From JABHIE01 sp964584805 (GTDB lineage: Bacteria; Planctomycetota; UBA1135), in NCBI GenBank assembly GCA_964584805.1, contig CAZPAY010000021.1, forward strand, positions 1-47,331: a stretch of 47,331 nucleotides of DNA. The letters run 5' to 3'. Below are positions 1 to 8,767 of the stretch, piece after piece (position 1 is the first letter of the stretch; each line of letters begins with the position of its first letter). Below the pieces are notes generated by a model. The model saw nothing but the letters and a program-made list of their open reading frames with translations. It ran no database searches and was not told the DNA's origin. The translations under genes and the position numbers were made by a program.

Positions 1-753
1 TGGGGAATCATTCCGGACTTCCGCAAGGGTGGCACAAAAGTCAAACTAGCTAGTGGTCAAAAGCATTTTCTCGCACTGCGAGAGGCGCCGGACTCTCCGG
101 CAGCCGAGTCGTATCGCGCCTTGCGTGCCAACCTTAAGTTCGCGGCCAAAGGTCAAGACATCAAAACATTGACAATCACTTCGTCCACTCAAGGTGAAGG
201 CAAGTCAACCACGATTGCTGACCTTGCCATTGCTCTGGCCAACGGAGGAGCGCGCGTTTTGCTTATTGATGCTGATTTGCGACGACCCGTCGTTCATTCA
301 ATGTTTGACTGTCCGCTTAGCCCTGGCCTCGCAGAAGTCCTTCTAGGCGATGAAGAGTGGCGCCAGACTGCCCACACCGCAGACGGCATTGCCAACATGG
401 AGGTTATCACTGCGGGTGTAGTCAACAAGGGGCTCAACCCCGGTGACCTGCTTGCCCTTGACTCTGTATCAAAACTCGTCGCGGATATGCGCGAGGCCTA
501 TGACTTTGTACTCTTCGACGTTCCGCCCGTTTTAGCTGTTGCCGACGCGGCAAGTTTCTTGAGTCAACTTGATGCTATCCTACTCCTTTGCCGCTACGAC
601 ACGATTCCTGAAATGGCGCTGTCAGGCGCTGCTCGGCGATTAACCTTAGCGGGTGCTGAACCTGTTGGTGCCGTACTCAACCGAGTCGTTTCGCGGGGCA
701 ACTCACGGAAGAACCGTGAGTACTCGTACTATCACTACGATTCAACGAGCTAA
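1..753 (+). CDS. CpsD/Wzc-type tyrosine-protein kinase, C-terminal part (5' truncated by window)
   Basis: The reading frame is open from base 1, so the gene begins outside the window; a TTG at 121 is not the real start. In-frame sequence before it contains AAESYRALRAN, the hallmark that precedes the kinase domain of bacterial tyrosine (BY) kinases. After it come a Walker A motif (STQGEGKST, about 190-220), Walker A' (VLLIDADLRRP, about 259-291) and Walker B (FVLFDVPPVL). The C-terminus is a tyrosine cluster (REYSYYHYDSTS), the usual autophosphorylation tail. Family role: controls chain length and export of exopolysaccharide together with a Wzz-type membrane domain, which is either missing here or upstream. 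No other polysaccharide gene is visible to the right. Confidence 0.9.
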   Translation, partial: WGIIPDFRKGGTKVKLASGQKHFLALREAPDSPAAESYRALRANLKFAAKGQDIKTLTITSSTQGEGKSTTIADLAIALANGGARVLLIDADLRRPVVHSMFDCPLSPGLAEVLLGDEEWRQTAHTADGIANMEVITAGVVNKGLNPGDLLALDSVSKLVADMREAYDFVLFDVPPVLAVADAASFLSQLDAILLLCRYDTIPEMALSGAARRLTLAGAEPVGAVLNRVVSRGNSRKNREYSYYHYDSTS

Positions 754-793
754 GTAAGGCCTGCCCCTGACCCACAAAGCGAGTGGCTATCAA

Positions 794-1723
794 TCAGCCG
801 CCAAGCAAACCAACAATATCGATCCCGATAATGATGGTTTCGACAGAAGCGGCGCACCCTGTAAAGCACATGGCGTTGGGCAATGGATCACAATAAGCAT
901 CGCTCACTCGGTAGGCCACGCGGCCGCCACCCATATTGGCTACTTCTTGCATGACTTGCACGCAAACCTGATCACTGCTCCCGGAACCTTCAGAGCTCGG
1001 GCCTTCTTCAGGGTCAACGGGGAAAAGGCCGCCCGTTACGCCGCTAGACCCTTGACCACTCGTAAAACTCGTCGTTACAACTTCGGGGCAAACCTCAGTC
1101 AGGGTATTGTCGATGGTCGTCATCATGCAAGAATCGCTTACAGATGAAAGGCCCTCGGCTAATGCCGAAACCGCCAATGAAGCAGAAACTTGTTGGTCGA
1201 AGTAAATGCGCGGTATCGCAAAACGCGCGACCTGCATGTGGCGATTAGGAAAAGCATGGTTGACGCTCTCGACACCAACGAAAAATTGCGCCATGTCTTT
1301 AAAAGAAAAGACCTGGGTCGAAATCGTTGTACCCGCAAAATAGAAAGAAGGCGACTCAATTCTGTCTTGGAATAAACCAAACACCTGCAAAATCAGATTG
1401 TCGCCAACAGCGTAAATCTCAAGACGAAGGCCTGGAGGCATTTGATTGGGCAAGTTGCCCACATCAGGTTTCATTGCGTCAAAACCAATAAACCTTTCTT
1501 CGAGATCACTGAACCCATCACCATCGGTATCTGCCAAGTTTGGATCGGAGCCGAAACGAGCCTCAAGTGCGTCATCTAGGCCATCTAAATCGGTATCCAA
1601 AAAGGCCGTGTAAGTGCCTGTGCCAGCCGCCACCAAAGGAGTGGGTGATGCGACGAAACTCAGCGCGGCAACCGCGAGAATCGCGGCCACTGAAGCGGAG
1701 GTAATGATGTGTGTCGTGCGCAT
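794..1723 (-). CDS. Exported protein with calcium-binding (thrombospondin type 3-like) repeats
   Basis: 309 residues. An N-terminal hydrophobic segment (about 8-32, ending SPTPLVAA) is a likely signal peptide. Residues 43-75 hold two acidic repeats, DTDLDGLDD and DTDGDGFSDLEE, of the thrombospondin type 3 / EF-loop kind that bind calcium. The remainder (about 80-309) is a mostly beta-looking, Cys-containing region that I do not recognise. There is no Shine-Dalgarno sequence before the ATG; the preceding bases are CCTCCCC. It converges on the kinase gene with only 40 bases between stop codons. Function is unknown; a cell-surface or periplasmic location is inferred. Confidence 0.75.
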   Translation of the reverse strand: MRTTHIITSASVAAILAVAALSFVASPTPLVAAGTGTYTAFLDTDLDGLDDALEARFGSDPNLADTDGDGFSDLEERFIGFDAMKPDVGNLPNQMPPGLRLEIYAVGDNLILQVFGLFQDRIESPSFYFAGTTISTQVFSFKDMAQFFVGVESVNHAFPNRHMQVARFAIPRIYFDQQVSASLAVSALAEGLSSVSDSCMMTTIDNTLTEVCPEVVTTSFTSGQGSSGVTGGLFPVDPEEGPSSEGSGSSDQVCVQVMQEVANMGGGRVAYRVSDAYCDPLPNAMCFTGCAASVETIIIGIDIVGLLGG

Positions 1724-1872
1724 GTGAAGGGGAGGTTCTCTAATTTAGCAGTTTTTTTACTTGTTGGAGAGTTCTTTTCTTTCTTTCTTAGCCCTTCTAG
1801 GGCGTAAAACGGACAGGTTTCGGATGTTTTTCGACAATTTTCCAGTATCCTATGCGGCTCAAAACCGGACAT

Positions 1873-1949
1873 GCGCCCGTAGCTCAGCTGGATAGAGCAT
1901 TGGTTTCCGGTACCAAAGGTCAGAGGTTCGAATCCTCTCGGGCGTGCCA
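1873..1949 (+). tRNA. tRNA-Arg (anticodon CCG)
   Basis: A full cloverleaf can be drawn. The acceptor stem pairs 1873-1879 with 1939-1945 (first pair G-U). The D arm is GCTC/GAGC. The anticodon stem TTGGT/ACCAA encloses loop TTCCGGT with anticodon CCG at 1907-1909. The T arm is AGAGG-TTCGAAT-CCTCT. The discriminator is G and the 3' CCA is encoded. It decodes CGG. The next gene starts 21 bases downstream, so the two may be cotranscribed and separated by tRNA processing. Confidence 0.97.
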
Positions 1950-1970
1950 CCCCTCCTTCGAGGTTTAATA

Positions 1971-2426
1971 ATGATTAAAAAAGACAGCAAAGTTAGCATG
2001 CACTACACCTTAACGGTTGAGGGCAACATCGTGGATTCAAGCGAGGGCAAAGAGCCACTCAAATTTGTCCAGGGCGCCGACATGATCATCCCCGGTCTTG
2101 AGGCTGAACTCGAGGGTTTGGCTGACGGCGATAAAAAATCCGTAACCGTTTCTCCTGCAGATGGTTACGGCGAACACGACCCACAGGGTATGCACAAAGT
2201 TCCGCGTAGCTCCTTCGACGCTCCTGAAGGTGAAGAGCCTATGGAGTTGGTTGTTGGCCACATGGTTCAAGGCGACATGAACGGTCAGGGTTTTCAAGCC
2301 GTTATTACCGAAGTTGGCGATGAGGAAATCACCCTCGACCTCAACCACCCGCTCGCAGGCAAGACTCTAAATTTTGACATTGAGATTGTTGAAGTTAAAA
2401 ACGAGTCGATTATCGTCACGGACTAA
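1971..2426 (+). CDS. slyD: SlyD-like FKBP-type peptidyl-prolyl cis-trans isomerase
   Basis: 151 residues from the ATG at 1971, preceded by AGG at about 7 bases; the longer frame from 1944 would run into the tRNA. FKBP features are SMHYTLTVEGNIVDSS at the N-terminus, KFVQGADMIIPGLEAELEGL, and the C-terminal strand LNFDIEIVEVK. Between about 65 and 125 lies the insert-in-flap chaperone domain typical of SlyD, with the HPLAGKTLNFDIEI segment that resumes the FKBP fold. The metal-binding His/Cys tail of Escherichia coli SlyD is absent. Role: prolyl isomerase and chaperone in the cytosol. It is probably read with the tRNA and ends at a strong terminator. Confidence 0.93.
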   Translation: MIKKDSKVSMHYTLTVEGNIVDSSEGKEPLKFVQGADMIIPGLEAELEGLADGDKKSVTVSPADGYGEHDPQGMHKVPRSSFDAPEGEEPMELVVGHMVQGDMNGQGFQAVITEVGDEEITLDLNHPLAGKTLNFDIEIVEVKNESIIVTD

Positions 2427-2472
2427 TTTGACTTTCGCGCCGCCATCTGAATTGCGGCACCATTGCTTCTCC

Positions 2473-2511
2473 GGCCTTGTGGGTTAAACCCCATAAGGCC
2501 TTTGCCTTTTT
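2473..2511 (+). terminator. Rho-independent terminator after slyD
   Basis: An 11-bp stem (GGCCTTGTGGG with CCCATAAGGCC, one G-T pair) and a 6-base loop occupy 2473-2500. It is followed by TTTGCCTTTTT. Confidence 0.9.
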
Positions 2512-2560
2512 GCGGTCGTTATTTTGACGCCGCACCCTCTTTGCATACCCGGAGATAGCG

Positions 2561-3877
2561 ATGTCACGCAAAAAAGTAGTCATCATGGGAGCCGCTGGCC
2601 GCGACTTCCACAACTTCAACACCTTGTTTCGCGGCAATAACGACTACGAGGTCGTTGCCTTTACCGCGACGCAGATTCCAAATATTGACGGCCGCCGCTA
2701 CCCCACTGAGCTGGCCGGTGATTTGTACCCTCAAGGCATTCCAATTGAGCCAGAAGATGATCTAGAGGCCATTATCCGCACAAACGATGTCGATGAGGTT
2801 TGGTTTTCTTACTCCGACGTCGGGCATCAGTATGTCATGGATGCCGCCAGTCGTGTAATGGCCGCGGGCGCACACTTTGGCGTTTGCTCCGCCGAACGCA
2901 CGATGCTGAAATCGAGCAAGCCGCTCGTGGCAATCACTGCCGTGCGTACAGGTGTAGGCAAAAGCCAGACCACGCGATATGTCAGCCGCATATTGAAAGA
3001 CATGGGCAAAAAGGTCGTCGCCATCCGCCACCCCATGCCTTACGGTGATTTGGCCGCACAGGCCTGCCAGCGTTTTGCGACTTACGATGATTTGAATTTG
3101 CATAAGTGCACCATCGAAGAGCGCGAAGAATACGAACCGCACATCGACAATGGCTTTATCGTTTATGCGGGCGTCGATTACGAACTGATTTTGCGCGAAG
3201 CAGAAAAAGAAGCTGATGTCATCCTTTGGGACGGCGGGAACAACGACATGTCTTTCTACAAGGCTGACCTGTATCTCACCCTGCTTGACCCCCACCGCGC
3301 GGGTCATGAATTGACTTATTACCCCGGCATGGTCAACTTGCTATTGGCTGATTTGCTGATTGTAAATAAGATGGATACCGCCCCGGCCGAAGGCGTAGAA
3401 GAAGTGATTGCCAACGCGGCGCGCTACAACCCCGATGCAACCGTTGTGAAATGCAACTCTGTGATTACGGTTGAGCAACCCGAATTGGTTGAGGGCAAAA
3501 ACGTCTTGGTCGTCGAAGATGGCCCGACCCTAACTCATGGTGGTATGGAGTATGGCGCGGGCTGGTTTGCTGCCATTCAAGCAGGCGCGGCATCCATGGT
3601 CGACGCCAAACCATATGCTGTCGGCACGATTGCTAAGACTTTCGAAAATTACCCCAATGCTGGCAAGATTCTGCCAGCGATGGGATATGGCGATGACCAA
3701 GTGCGCGAGTTGGAAGAAACGATTAATGCAACTCCAGCCGATGCCGTCGTCGAAGGAACACCGATTGACTTAAGTCGAATTATCAAGGTGAACAAGCCAA
3801 TTGCGAATGTGCGGTACGAGCTCGAAGAGCTTGAGGTTGGGCAGATTCGTGAGGCTTTGCTGAAAACCTTGAGTTAA
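2561..3877 (+). CDS. Cyclic 2,3-diphosphoglycerate synthetase-like P-loop protein
   Basis: 438 residues; the ATG at 2561 has GGAG 7-10 bases upstream. The N-terminal domain begins KKVVIMGAAGRDFHNFN and contains TATQIPNIDGRRYP and AGDLYPQGIPI, the signatures of the archaeal cyclic-2,3-DPG synthetase family (Methanothermus CpgS), which also has many bacterial members usually annotated GTPase. A P-loop follows at about 128-140 (TAVRTGVGKSQTTR), and later WDGGNND and LLIVNKMD fit a nucleotide-binding core. In methanogens the enzyme cyclises 2,3-DPG with ATP to make a solute; whether bacterial homologues do this is not established. It stands alone between a terminator and the convergent nor operon, so context does not help. 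Family is confident, reaction is not. Confidence 0.8.
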   Translation: MSRKKVVIMGAAGRDFHNFNTLFRGNNDYEVVAFTATQIPNIDGRRYPTELAGDLYPQGIPIEPEDDLEAIIRTNDVDEVWFSYSDVGHQYVMDAASRVMAAGAHFGVCSAERTMLKSSKPLVAITAVRTGVGKSQTTRYVSRILKDMGKKVVAIRHPMPYGDLAAQACQRFATYDDLNLHKCTIEEREEYEPHIDNGFIVYAGVDYELILREAEKEADVILWDGGNNDMSFYKADLYLTLLDPHRAGHELTYYPGMVNLLLADLLIVNKMDTAPAEGVEEVIANAARYNPDATVVKCNSVITVEQPELVEGKNVLVVEDGPTLTHGGMEYGAGWFAAIQAGAASMVDAKPYAVGTIAKTFENYPNAGKILPAMGYGDDQVRELEETINATPADAVVEGTPIDLSRIIKVNKPIANVRYELEELEVGQIREALLKTLS

Positions 3878-3892
3878 TCAACGACTCGAAGG

Positions 3893-5848
3893 CTAGACCT
3901 TCCCATAGGCAGCGACCAAGCTTTCCGGCAGGTCGCGTAAATGCCGTAGGATTTCCCAGCCGCCGACACCAAACATGTTGGGCAAAATACCGGCTGCCTT
4001 GGGGTCAATCCCGAGCATGTGCACGCGAATGCCGTCCGCCCTAGCTTCGCGGACGGCCTGGCGAACATCGGCTAAACCGTAATTGCCTTCGTAGCGATCA
4101 AAATCCGTTGGCTTACCGTCGGAAATAAGAATGAGATGTTTTCGACGAACCGGCGCTTTGCCCAACTCGGCCGTGGCGTGCCGGAGCGCGGGGCCAATAC
4201 GGGTGTAGCCTTGTGGCTTTAAACAACCCAAGCGCGCACGACCGCGCGACCATGGCTCGAGCCAGCCCTTGATTTCCCAAGCTCGGCAAAGGTTGCGGGT
4301 GTTGGATGCGAATGCGAGCACTTGCAGTTGATCGCCTAATTTATCGGCGGCTTCACCAAGAGCCATGACGGCCTCGCGCGCAACATCAAGCACGCGGCGA
4401 TTATCAATCCAAGAATCGGCTGACAACGAAAGGTCGAGCAAAACCGTTGTGGCAAGGTCGCGCTCAATGCGTGGTGTGTCCGCATAAAAACGACCCTTGC
4501 TTGGCTGGCCCGCGGCGACTTCGGCGCGATCCTCAATCACGGCGCTTAAATCAATCTCTGGGCCATCCAGCAAGCGATTGCGATTCGCGCGCTCCGTGCG
4601 AAAGGCTTCAAGGCGACGCGTAAGTTTTGATATCGCAGGCCGCATTTCGCGACGGAGGTTCATCCCCCACTCGACATCTTGTTTCTGAATCACGGTTGGG
4701 TAGACCGTGACCCAATTGCGGCGATAAGCGCGCGCGCCTTCATCCCATTCGTCGTAACGCTTTGCGCGATCGCTCGGCAGGATTTCATGCACATCCGGCA
4801 CGCCGGTGGCCCCATCTAAATCTGCGCGATAAATACTATGCACTTCGGGGCCACCACGGATGAGCTCGCGCATATCCAATTCATCTAAAGCCTCTTGGTG
4901 GTCTGCCAAATCATCGGCGCCGTCCATGTGGCGCATGTTCCCGGCAAAGTTGTCGAGGCTTTCGACTTTTTCAAAAACATGCTCGGGCATGGCCTCCTGC
5001 TCGGCGTCTTCCTCGACCATCATGCGATGGACCTCATCTTTAATGGGAGCCTCTTTTTCGGTTGCACCATCGGCAACGCCTTCTTCAGATTCACGCGCTG
5101 CCTTGTCAGCGGCTTCGGCGTTTGCAGAGGCTTGCTCTTCAGACAGAGAAAGCCAGCCGCCCCACAAAGCCACACCTGGCGAATCGGCGCCCTTTGATGA
5201 AGCGCGCTGCCAATTTTGCTCGCACCATTCGGGCGTTTGCTGCGGATGGGCGAGGAGCGCCTGTCGATATGTTTCCAACAATGCACCTCGCGCACTCAAT
5301 GTCGAAGGCTCAGGACGCGATGCAATCTCTAATTGAATTGCTTTTTTATAACGCGATGCAAATCCGGGGAATTCATCTGCAAGAGCTTGAGCCGCCGAAC
5401 GCGATTGCAGCATGGCTTCGCGCTCATTTTCTGCTTGCGCACCGTGCGACTGGCCTGCTGGATCGAGCCCAAGAACCGTGTGCTTTACTTGCGCAGCGGA
5501 AATCGCAACACGCGCAGTGAAAAATTCAAAACTCTCTTCTGCGTCTGCGCCGCGATCAATGGCTTCGGGCAAACTGATTACGCGACCGCGCACGCCGCCA
5601 TTGTCTTCGGCCTGGCGCACGACCACGGGGCCGCCTGCAAAAACCTGTGCAAGCGGAGCAAAGGAATCTTGATGGTTCTTTAACCAAGAAGCTTGATTTA
5701 AATCATATTTTGGTGGCGGCTCTGGAGCAAATCGAGACAGCCATTTCCAAAAACGCTTAAACGTTTTTTCCTCCCACTCAATGGGTAGCTCAGGCGCTTG
5801 CTCTCGTGGGAGAATTTGCGCGTCGTCGGAATCGCGCCTAGAAGGCAA
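3893..5848 (-). CDS. norD: NorD, von Willebrand A-domain protein for nitric oxide reductase activation
   Basis: 651 residues. The last about 190 residues form a VWA domain starting TVLLDLSLSADSWI, with the metal-ion-dependent adhesion motif DxSxS, and continuing through LILISDGKPTDFD. The N-terminal two thirds are long, acidic and helical, as in NorD/CbbO proteins. With the MoxR-type ATPase NorQ it forms a chaperone pair thought to insert the non-heme iron into NorB. Its start overlaps the end of norQ by 11 bases, and it is the last gene of the nor operon. The stop faces that of the upstream plus-strand gene, 15 bases away. Confidence 0.93.
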   Translation of the reverse strand: MPSRRDSDDAQILPREQAPELPIEWEEKTFKRFWKWLSRFAPEPPPKYDLNQASWLKNHQDSFAPLAQVFAGGPVVVRQAEDNGGVRGRVISLPEAIDRGADAEESFEFFTARVAISAAQVKHTVLGLDPAGQSHGAQAENEREAMLQSRSAAQALADEFPGFASRYKKAIQLEIASRPEPSTLSARGALLETYRQALLAHPQQTPEWCEQNWQRASSKGADSPGVALWGGWLSLSEEQASANAEAADKAARESEEGVADGATEKEAPIKDEVHRMMVEEDAEQEAMPEHVFEKVESLDNFAGNMRHMDGADDLADHQEALDELDMRELIRGGPEVHSIYRADLDGATGVPDVHEILPSDRAKRYDEWDEGARAYRRNWVTVYPTVIQKQDVEWGMNLRREMRPAISKLTRRLEAFRTERANRNRLLDGPEIDLSAVIEDRAEVAAGQPSKGRFYADTPRIERDLATTVLLDLSLSADSWIDNRRVLDVAREAVMALGEAADKLGDQLQVLAFASNTRNLCRAWEIKGWLEPWSRGRARLGCLKPQGYTRIGPALRHATAELGKAPVRRKHLILISDGKPTDFDRYEGNYGLADVRQAVREARADGIRVHMLGIDPKAAGILPNMFGVGGWEILRHLRDLPESLVAAYGKV

Positions 5849-6632
5849 GGGCCACCACCTCGCGCAAGGCCGCTAAAACCTCGGGCTCATCGGTGAGCGG
5901 CTCAAGAATTGCGGCCTGGCAGGCAGCGCGCGGGCTCATGCCGGCTTTTAGCAATTGACAAGTATCGACGAGCAAACGAGTCGACGCACTTTCGGCAAGG
6001 CCCAACTCGTCAAGACCGCGTAATTTCCCTGCCAACTTAACAAGCCGTTTTGCGACGGCTTCGTCAATGCCCGTTTCGCCAACGAGAATTGACGCCTCAA
6101 GATCGGCCTTTGGGTAATCAAAGCTCGCGCCCACAAAACGCTGGCGCGTTGAAGGCTTTAGTTCTTTTAAGCCGTGTTGGTATTGAGGGTTAAAGCTCAC
6201 GACCATCATGAAATCATCGCCGGCTGTAAGCGTCTCGTTGTGACGATCTAAATACAACTCGCGACGATGGTCGGTTAAAGGATGCAAAGCCACAACCACA
6301 TCGGGTCGCGCCTCAGCAATTTCATCTAAATATAGAATCGCCCCTTCGCGCACCGCGCGCGTGACAGGGCCATCTTGCCAAATGGTGTCGCCACCGCGAA
6401 TCAACCAACGCCCCAACAAATCGGTTGCGCTTGTGTCATCGTGACAAGGAACTGTGATGAGCTGGCGGCCCATACGAGCCGCCATATGCTCGATGAAACG
6501 AGACTTCCCACAACCCGTCGGCCCCTTGAGCATCAGCGGAAGTTTTTGAGAATGACAAACCTCAAAGAGGGTGCATTCATCGCCAACTGGCTGATAGAAC
6601 GGAAGCGTCGAAGTGTGGGAACTCGTTTGCAT
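5838..6632 (-). CDS. norQ: NorQ, MoxR-family AAA+ ATPase
   Basis: 264 residues, normal length for NorQ/CbbQ. Walker A is GPTGCGKSRF at about 37-46, Walker B is ILYLDEIAEARPD at about 94-106, and sensor 1 is VVSFNPQYQ. The downstream FVGASFDYPKADLE stretch fits the CbbQ C-terminal lid. Together with NorD it activates the NO reductase. It sits 21 bases after norB and overlaps norD, which supports translational coupling. Confidence 0.95.
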   Translation of the reverse strand: MQTSSHTSTLPFYQPVGDECTLFEVCHSQKLPLMLKGPTGCGKSRFIEHMAARMGRQLITVPCHDDTSATDLLGRWLIRGGDTIWQDGPVTRAVREGAILYLDEIAEARPDVVVALHPLTDHRRELYLDRHNETLTAGDDFMMVVSFNPQYQHGLKELKPSTRQRFVGASFDYPKADLEASILVGETGIDEAVAKRLVKLAGKLRGLDELGLAESASTRLLVDTCQLLKAGMSPRAACQAAILEPLTDEPEVLAALREVVALAF

Positions 6633-6653
6633 GACTATCTATAGGCTAAAGAA

Positions 6654-7991
6654 TTACTCTTCGTTGCCTAGCATTTCGTCATTGGGCATGCCGTATGAAC
6701 AGAAGTTCATGAAGTACAACACGATACCAATAACGAACAAAGTCGCAGCCAAAATCAAGCCAAAAGCGTGGACATGAAGTTGCTCTTGCACCTCCAAGAA
6801 ATCCATGCCGCCTTTGCGCTCAAGATAAACCTGCACAACACCCATGATGGCGAAAGCGGCCGTCATGCCTGTCATGCCAATGTTGCTTGTCCAGAAAGCC
6901 CACTCTGCTTTCCAATCGCCGTAAAGCTTGCGACCGGTTACTTGTGGAAGAACATAGGCAATCATCGCCAACACCAACATTGCGTAAGCACCCCAGAAAG
7001 CCAAGTGGCCGTGCATGCCCGTGATGAGCGTACCGTGGGTGTACATGTTTACGGATGGAAGTGTGTGAGCAAAGCCCAAGAAGCCCGCGCCAACAAAAGA
7101 CATCACGGCACAGCCGATCGTCCAAGTCAGAGCAATCTTGTTTGGATGATTTCGCCCACCTTTGCGTGCCATTGAAATGGCGTACATGGCCATTCCTAGG
7201 AATGCGAGTGGCTCAAGCGCGGAGAAAATACCACCGACCATCAACCAGTACTGAGGCGCGCCGGTGTAGTAGTAGTGGTGACCCGTGCCGAGGATGCCCG
7301 ACAGGAAGGTGAAGCCCACAATGATGTAGAGCCACTTTTCGATGACCTCGCGGTCGATGCCTGTCAGCTTGATGAGCAAGTAAGACATGATGGCGCCCAT
7401 GATGAGCTCCCATACGCCTTCTACCCAGAGGTGGACAACCCACCAGCGGAAGAAGCTATCAAACACAATGTTGTCAAAGGTAATCATGCCCGGCAGATAC
7501 AAGAGAGCTGCCGAAAGCAAACCAAAGAAGAGCACGGATGCTGTTGTGGTAATACGCTTGCCTTTCCAGATGGTCATCAACAAGTTGAAGAGGAAAGCTA
7601 AGACATTGACTACAACTAAGTAATCGAGCTCGCGGGGAATCTCGAGGAACTTGCGGCCTTCCCACCAGTTGAGGTGGAAGCCGATGATGGCGGTAACGCC
7701 GACAGCTAGGAGCGAGAATAATTGAATCCAGGCAAGCTTGGGTGACCAAAGCTCGCGGTCAGATTCTTCTGGAACAATCCAGTAAGCCGCGCCCATGAAG
7801 CCCGTCAGTAGCCAAACGACAAGCAAGTTCATGTGCGTTGCGCGTGCGGCGTTGAAAGGGATGATGTCGTGGAGGCCGTCCATGCCCATGCGGGCAAAGC
7901 CCATGACGAAGCCGTAAACGATTTGCAGTAGGAACAAACCCATGCAGGCAGCGAAGAAGTACCAAGCGATTTTTTGTGATTTAAATTTCAT
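6654..7991 (-). CDS. norB: Nitric oxide reductase catalytic subunit (cNOR large subunit)
   Basis: 445 residues with about 12 membrane segments. It reduces 2 NO to N2O with electrons from NorC. All ligands can be placed: His53 (ATHMNLLVVW) and His329 for low-spin heme b, His327 (MHGHLAFWG) for heme b3, and His187, Glu191, His238 and His239 (VVHLWVEGVWE, GTGHHYYY) for the non-heme iron FeB. Glu260 (FSALEPLA) matches the second conserved glutamate of the active site. The protein lacks the N-terminal quinol-oxidising extension of qNOR, in agreement with a separate norC 13 bases upstream. Confidence 0.97.
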   Translation of the reverse strand: MKFKSQKIAWYFFAACMGLFLLQIVYGFVMGFARMGMDGLHDIIPFNAARATHMNLLVVWLLTGFMGAAYWIVPEESDRELWSPKLAWIQLFSLLAVGVTAIIGFHLNWWEGRKFLEIPRELDYLVVVNVLAFLFNLLMTIWKGKRITTTASVLFFGLLSAALLYLPGMITFDNIVFDSFFRWWVVHLWVEGVWELIMGAIMSYLLIKLTGIDREVIEKWLYIIVGFTFLSGILGTGHHYYYTGAPQYWLMVGGIFSALEPLAFLGMAMYAISMARKGGRNHPNKIALTWTIGCAVMSFVGAGFLGFAHTLPSVNMYTHGTLITGMHGHLAFWGAYAMLVLAMIAYVLPQVTGRKLYGDWKAEWAFWTSNIGMTGMTAAFAIMGVVQVYLERKGGMDFLEVQEQLHVHAFGLILAATLFVIGIVLYFMNFCSYGMPNDEMLGNEE

Positions 7992-8004
7992 CTTTATTCT
8001 CTCG

Positions 8005-8745
8005 TTACTTCAGGGTGAGCAGGAAGTCGACAAGCTCTTTCACTTGCGCGTCACTCAAGCCAAGCGGCGGCATGGTGGTTTTTGGGTCAACAGAAATCGG
8101 GTCTTTAATCCACTTCGTGAGGTACTCGGCGTCGTAACGATTCGCTACGCCAGCAAGGTCTGGGCCAACGAGTTGACCACCGCCGATTGTGTGACAACCG
8201 GCGCAAACTGCGTTTAAGTTGCGAAATGTGGCCATTTGGTCGCCGGCGGCAGATGCGGCAGCTGTTGGGGCTGCGGAAGCGTCGCCATCCATTTCTGGGC
8301 CGTGGTTTGGGTCACCCGTGAAACCGTTAAGGTCAATCTCACTCACCCACTCAAAGAATGCGATGGTGTCGTTGATGTTACGCTCGGCTTCTTCTTTGCC
8401 GACAATCATCGGGTTAAAGAAATCGTATTGCACCATTTTGCGGCGGTTAGGGTAGAAGGCCTGCGGGTCTTTTAAGAAACTGGACATCCATTCTTTACCG
8501 CGACGGCGCACCACTTGCGTGAGCTCAGGTGCGTAATACGCGCCTTCGCCCATGAGCGTGTGGCAACCCATGCAGTTGTTGTCGGTCCAAATTTCAAAAC
8601 CGTGCTTGACCTCTTCGGTCAAATTCTCTTCGTGCGAGCGATCTGGAAATTGTGCAATCGTATCGACCGTCAAAAAGACGAACGCCGCTGCGCAAATTAC
8701 AGTACCGCCTAAAAAGAAGGCTTTGGCTGCTGATTTTGTAAGCAT
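8005..8745 (-). CDS. norC: Nitric oxide reductase cytochrome c subunit with an extra C-terminal cytochrome c domain
   Basis: 246 residues from the ATG at 8745. An earlier in-frame start would run back through the C9 tract into the ric gene, so it was not used. Residues about 8-30 form the membrane anchor. A first heme-binding CMGCH is at 58-62 in the NorC-like domain (residues 30-150). An Ala-rich linker (155-168) leads to a second, class I cytochrome c domain with CAGCH at 181-185 and a likely axial Met225 (TTMPPLGLSD). Classical NorC has only one heme, so this form may take electrons directly without a separate soluble cytochrome. It lies 13 bases before norB. Confidence 0.93.
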   Translation of the reverse strand: MLTKSAAKAFFLGGTVICAAAFVFLTVDTIAQFPDRSHEENLTEEVKHGFEIWTDNNCMGCHTLMGEGAYYAPELTQVVRRRGKEWMSSFLKDPQAFYPNRRKMVQYDFFNPMIVGKEEAERNINDTIAFFEWVSEIDLNGFTGDPNHGPEMDGDASAAPTAAASAAGDQMATFRNLNAVCAGCHTIGGGQLVGPDLAGVANRYDAEYLTKWIKDPISVDPKTTMPPLGLSDAQVKELVDFLLTLK

Positions 8746-8758
8746 TATTATTTTAAAA

Positions 8759-8767
8759 GGGGGGGGG
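8759..8767 (-). repeat. C9 homopolymer between ric and norC
   Basis: Nine G on the plus strand (nine C in the transcript) directly follow the ric stop codon and lie 13-21 bases before the norC ATG, next to TTTTAAAATAATA. Such tracts slip easily in replication. Here a length change would alter the leader of norC, not a reading frame. Confidence 0.8.

Noticed and set aside
1724..1740. CCTCC stretches before the starts at 1723 and 35121 as a special translation signal
   Set aside because: They match the anti-Shine-Dalgarno itself, cannot pair with 16S rRNA, and occur only twice.
1660..1950. Minus-strand ORF opening RGFEPLTFGTGNQCSIQLSYGR
   Set aside because: This is the well-known false protein read antisense through a tRNA gene (tRNA-Arg here).
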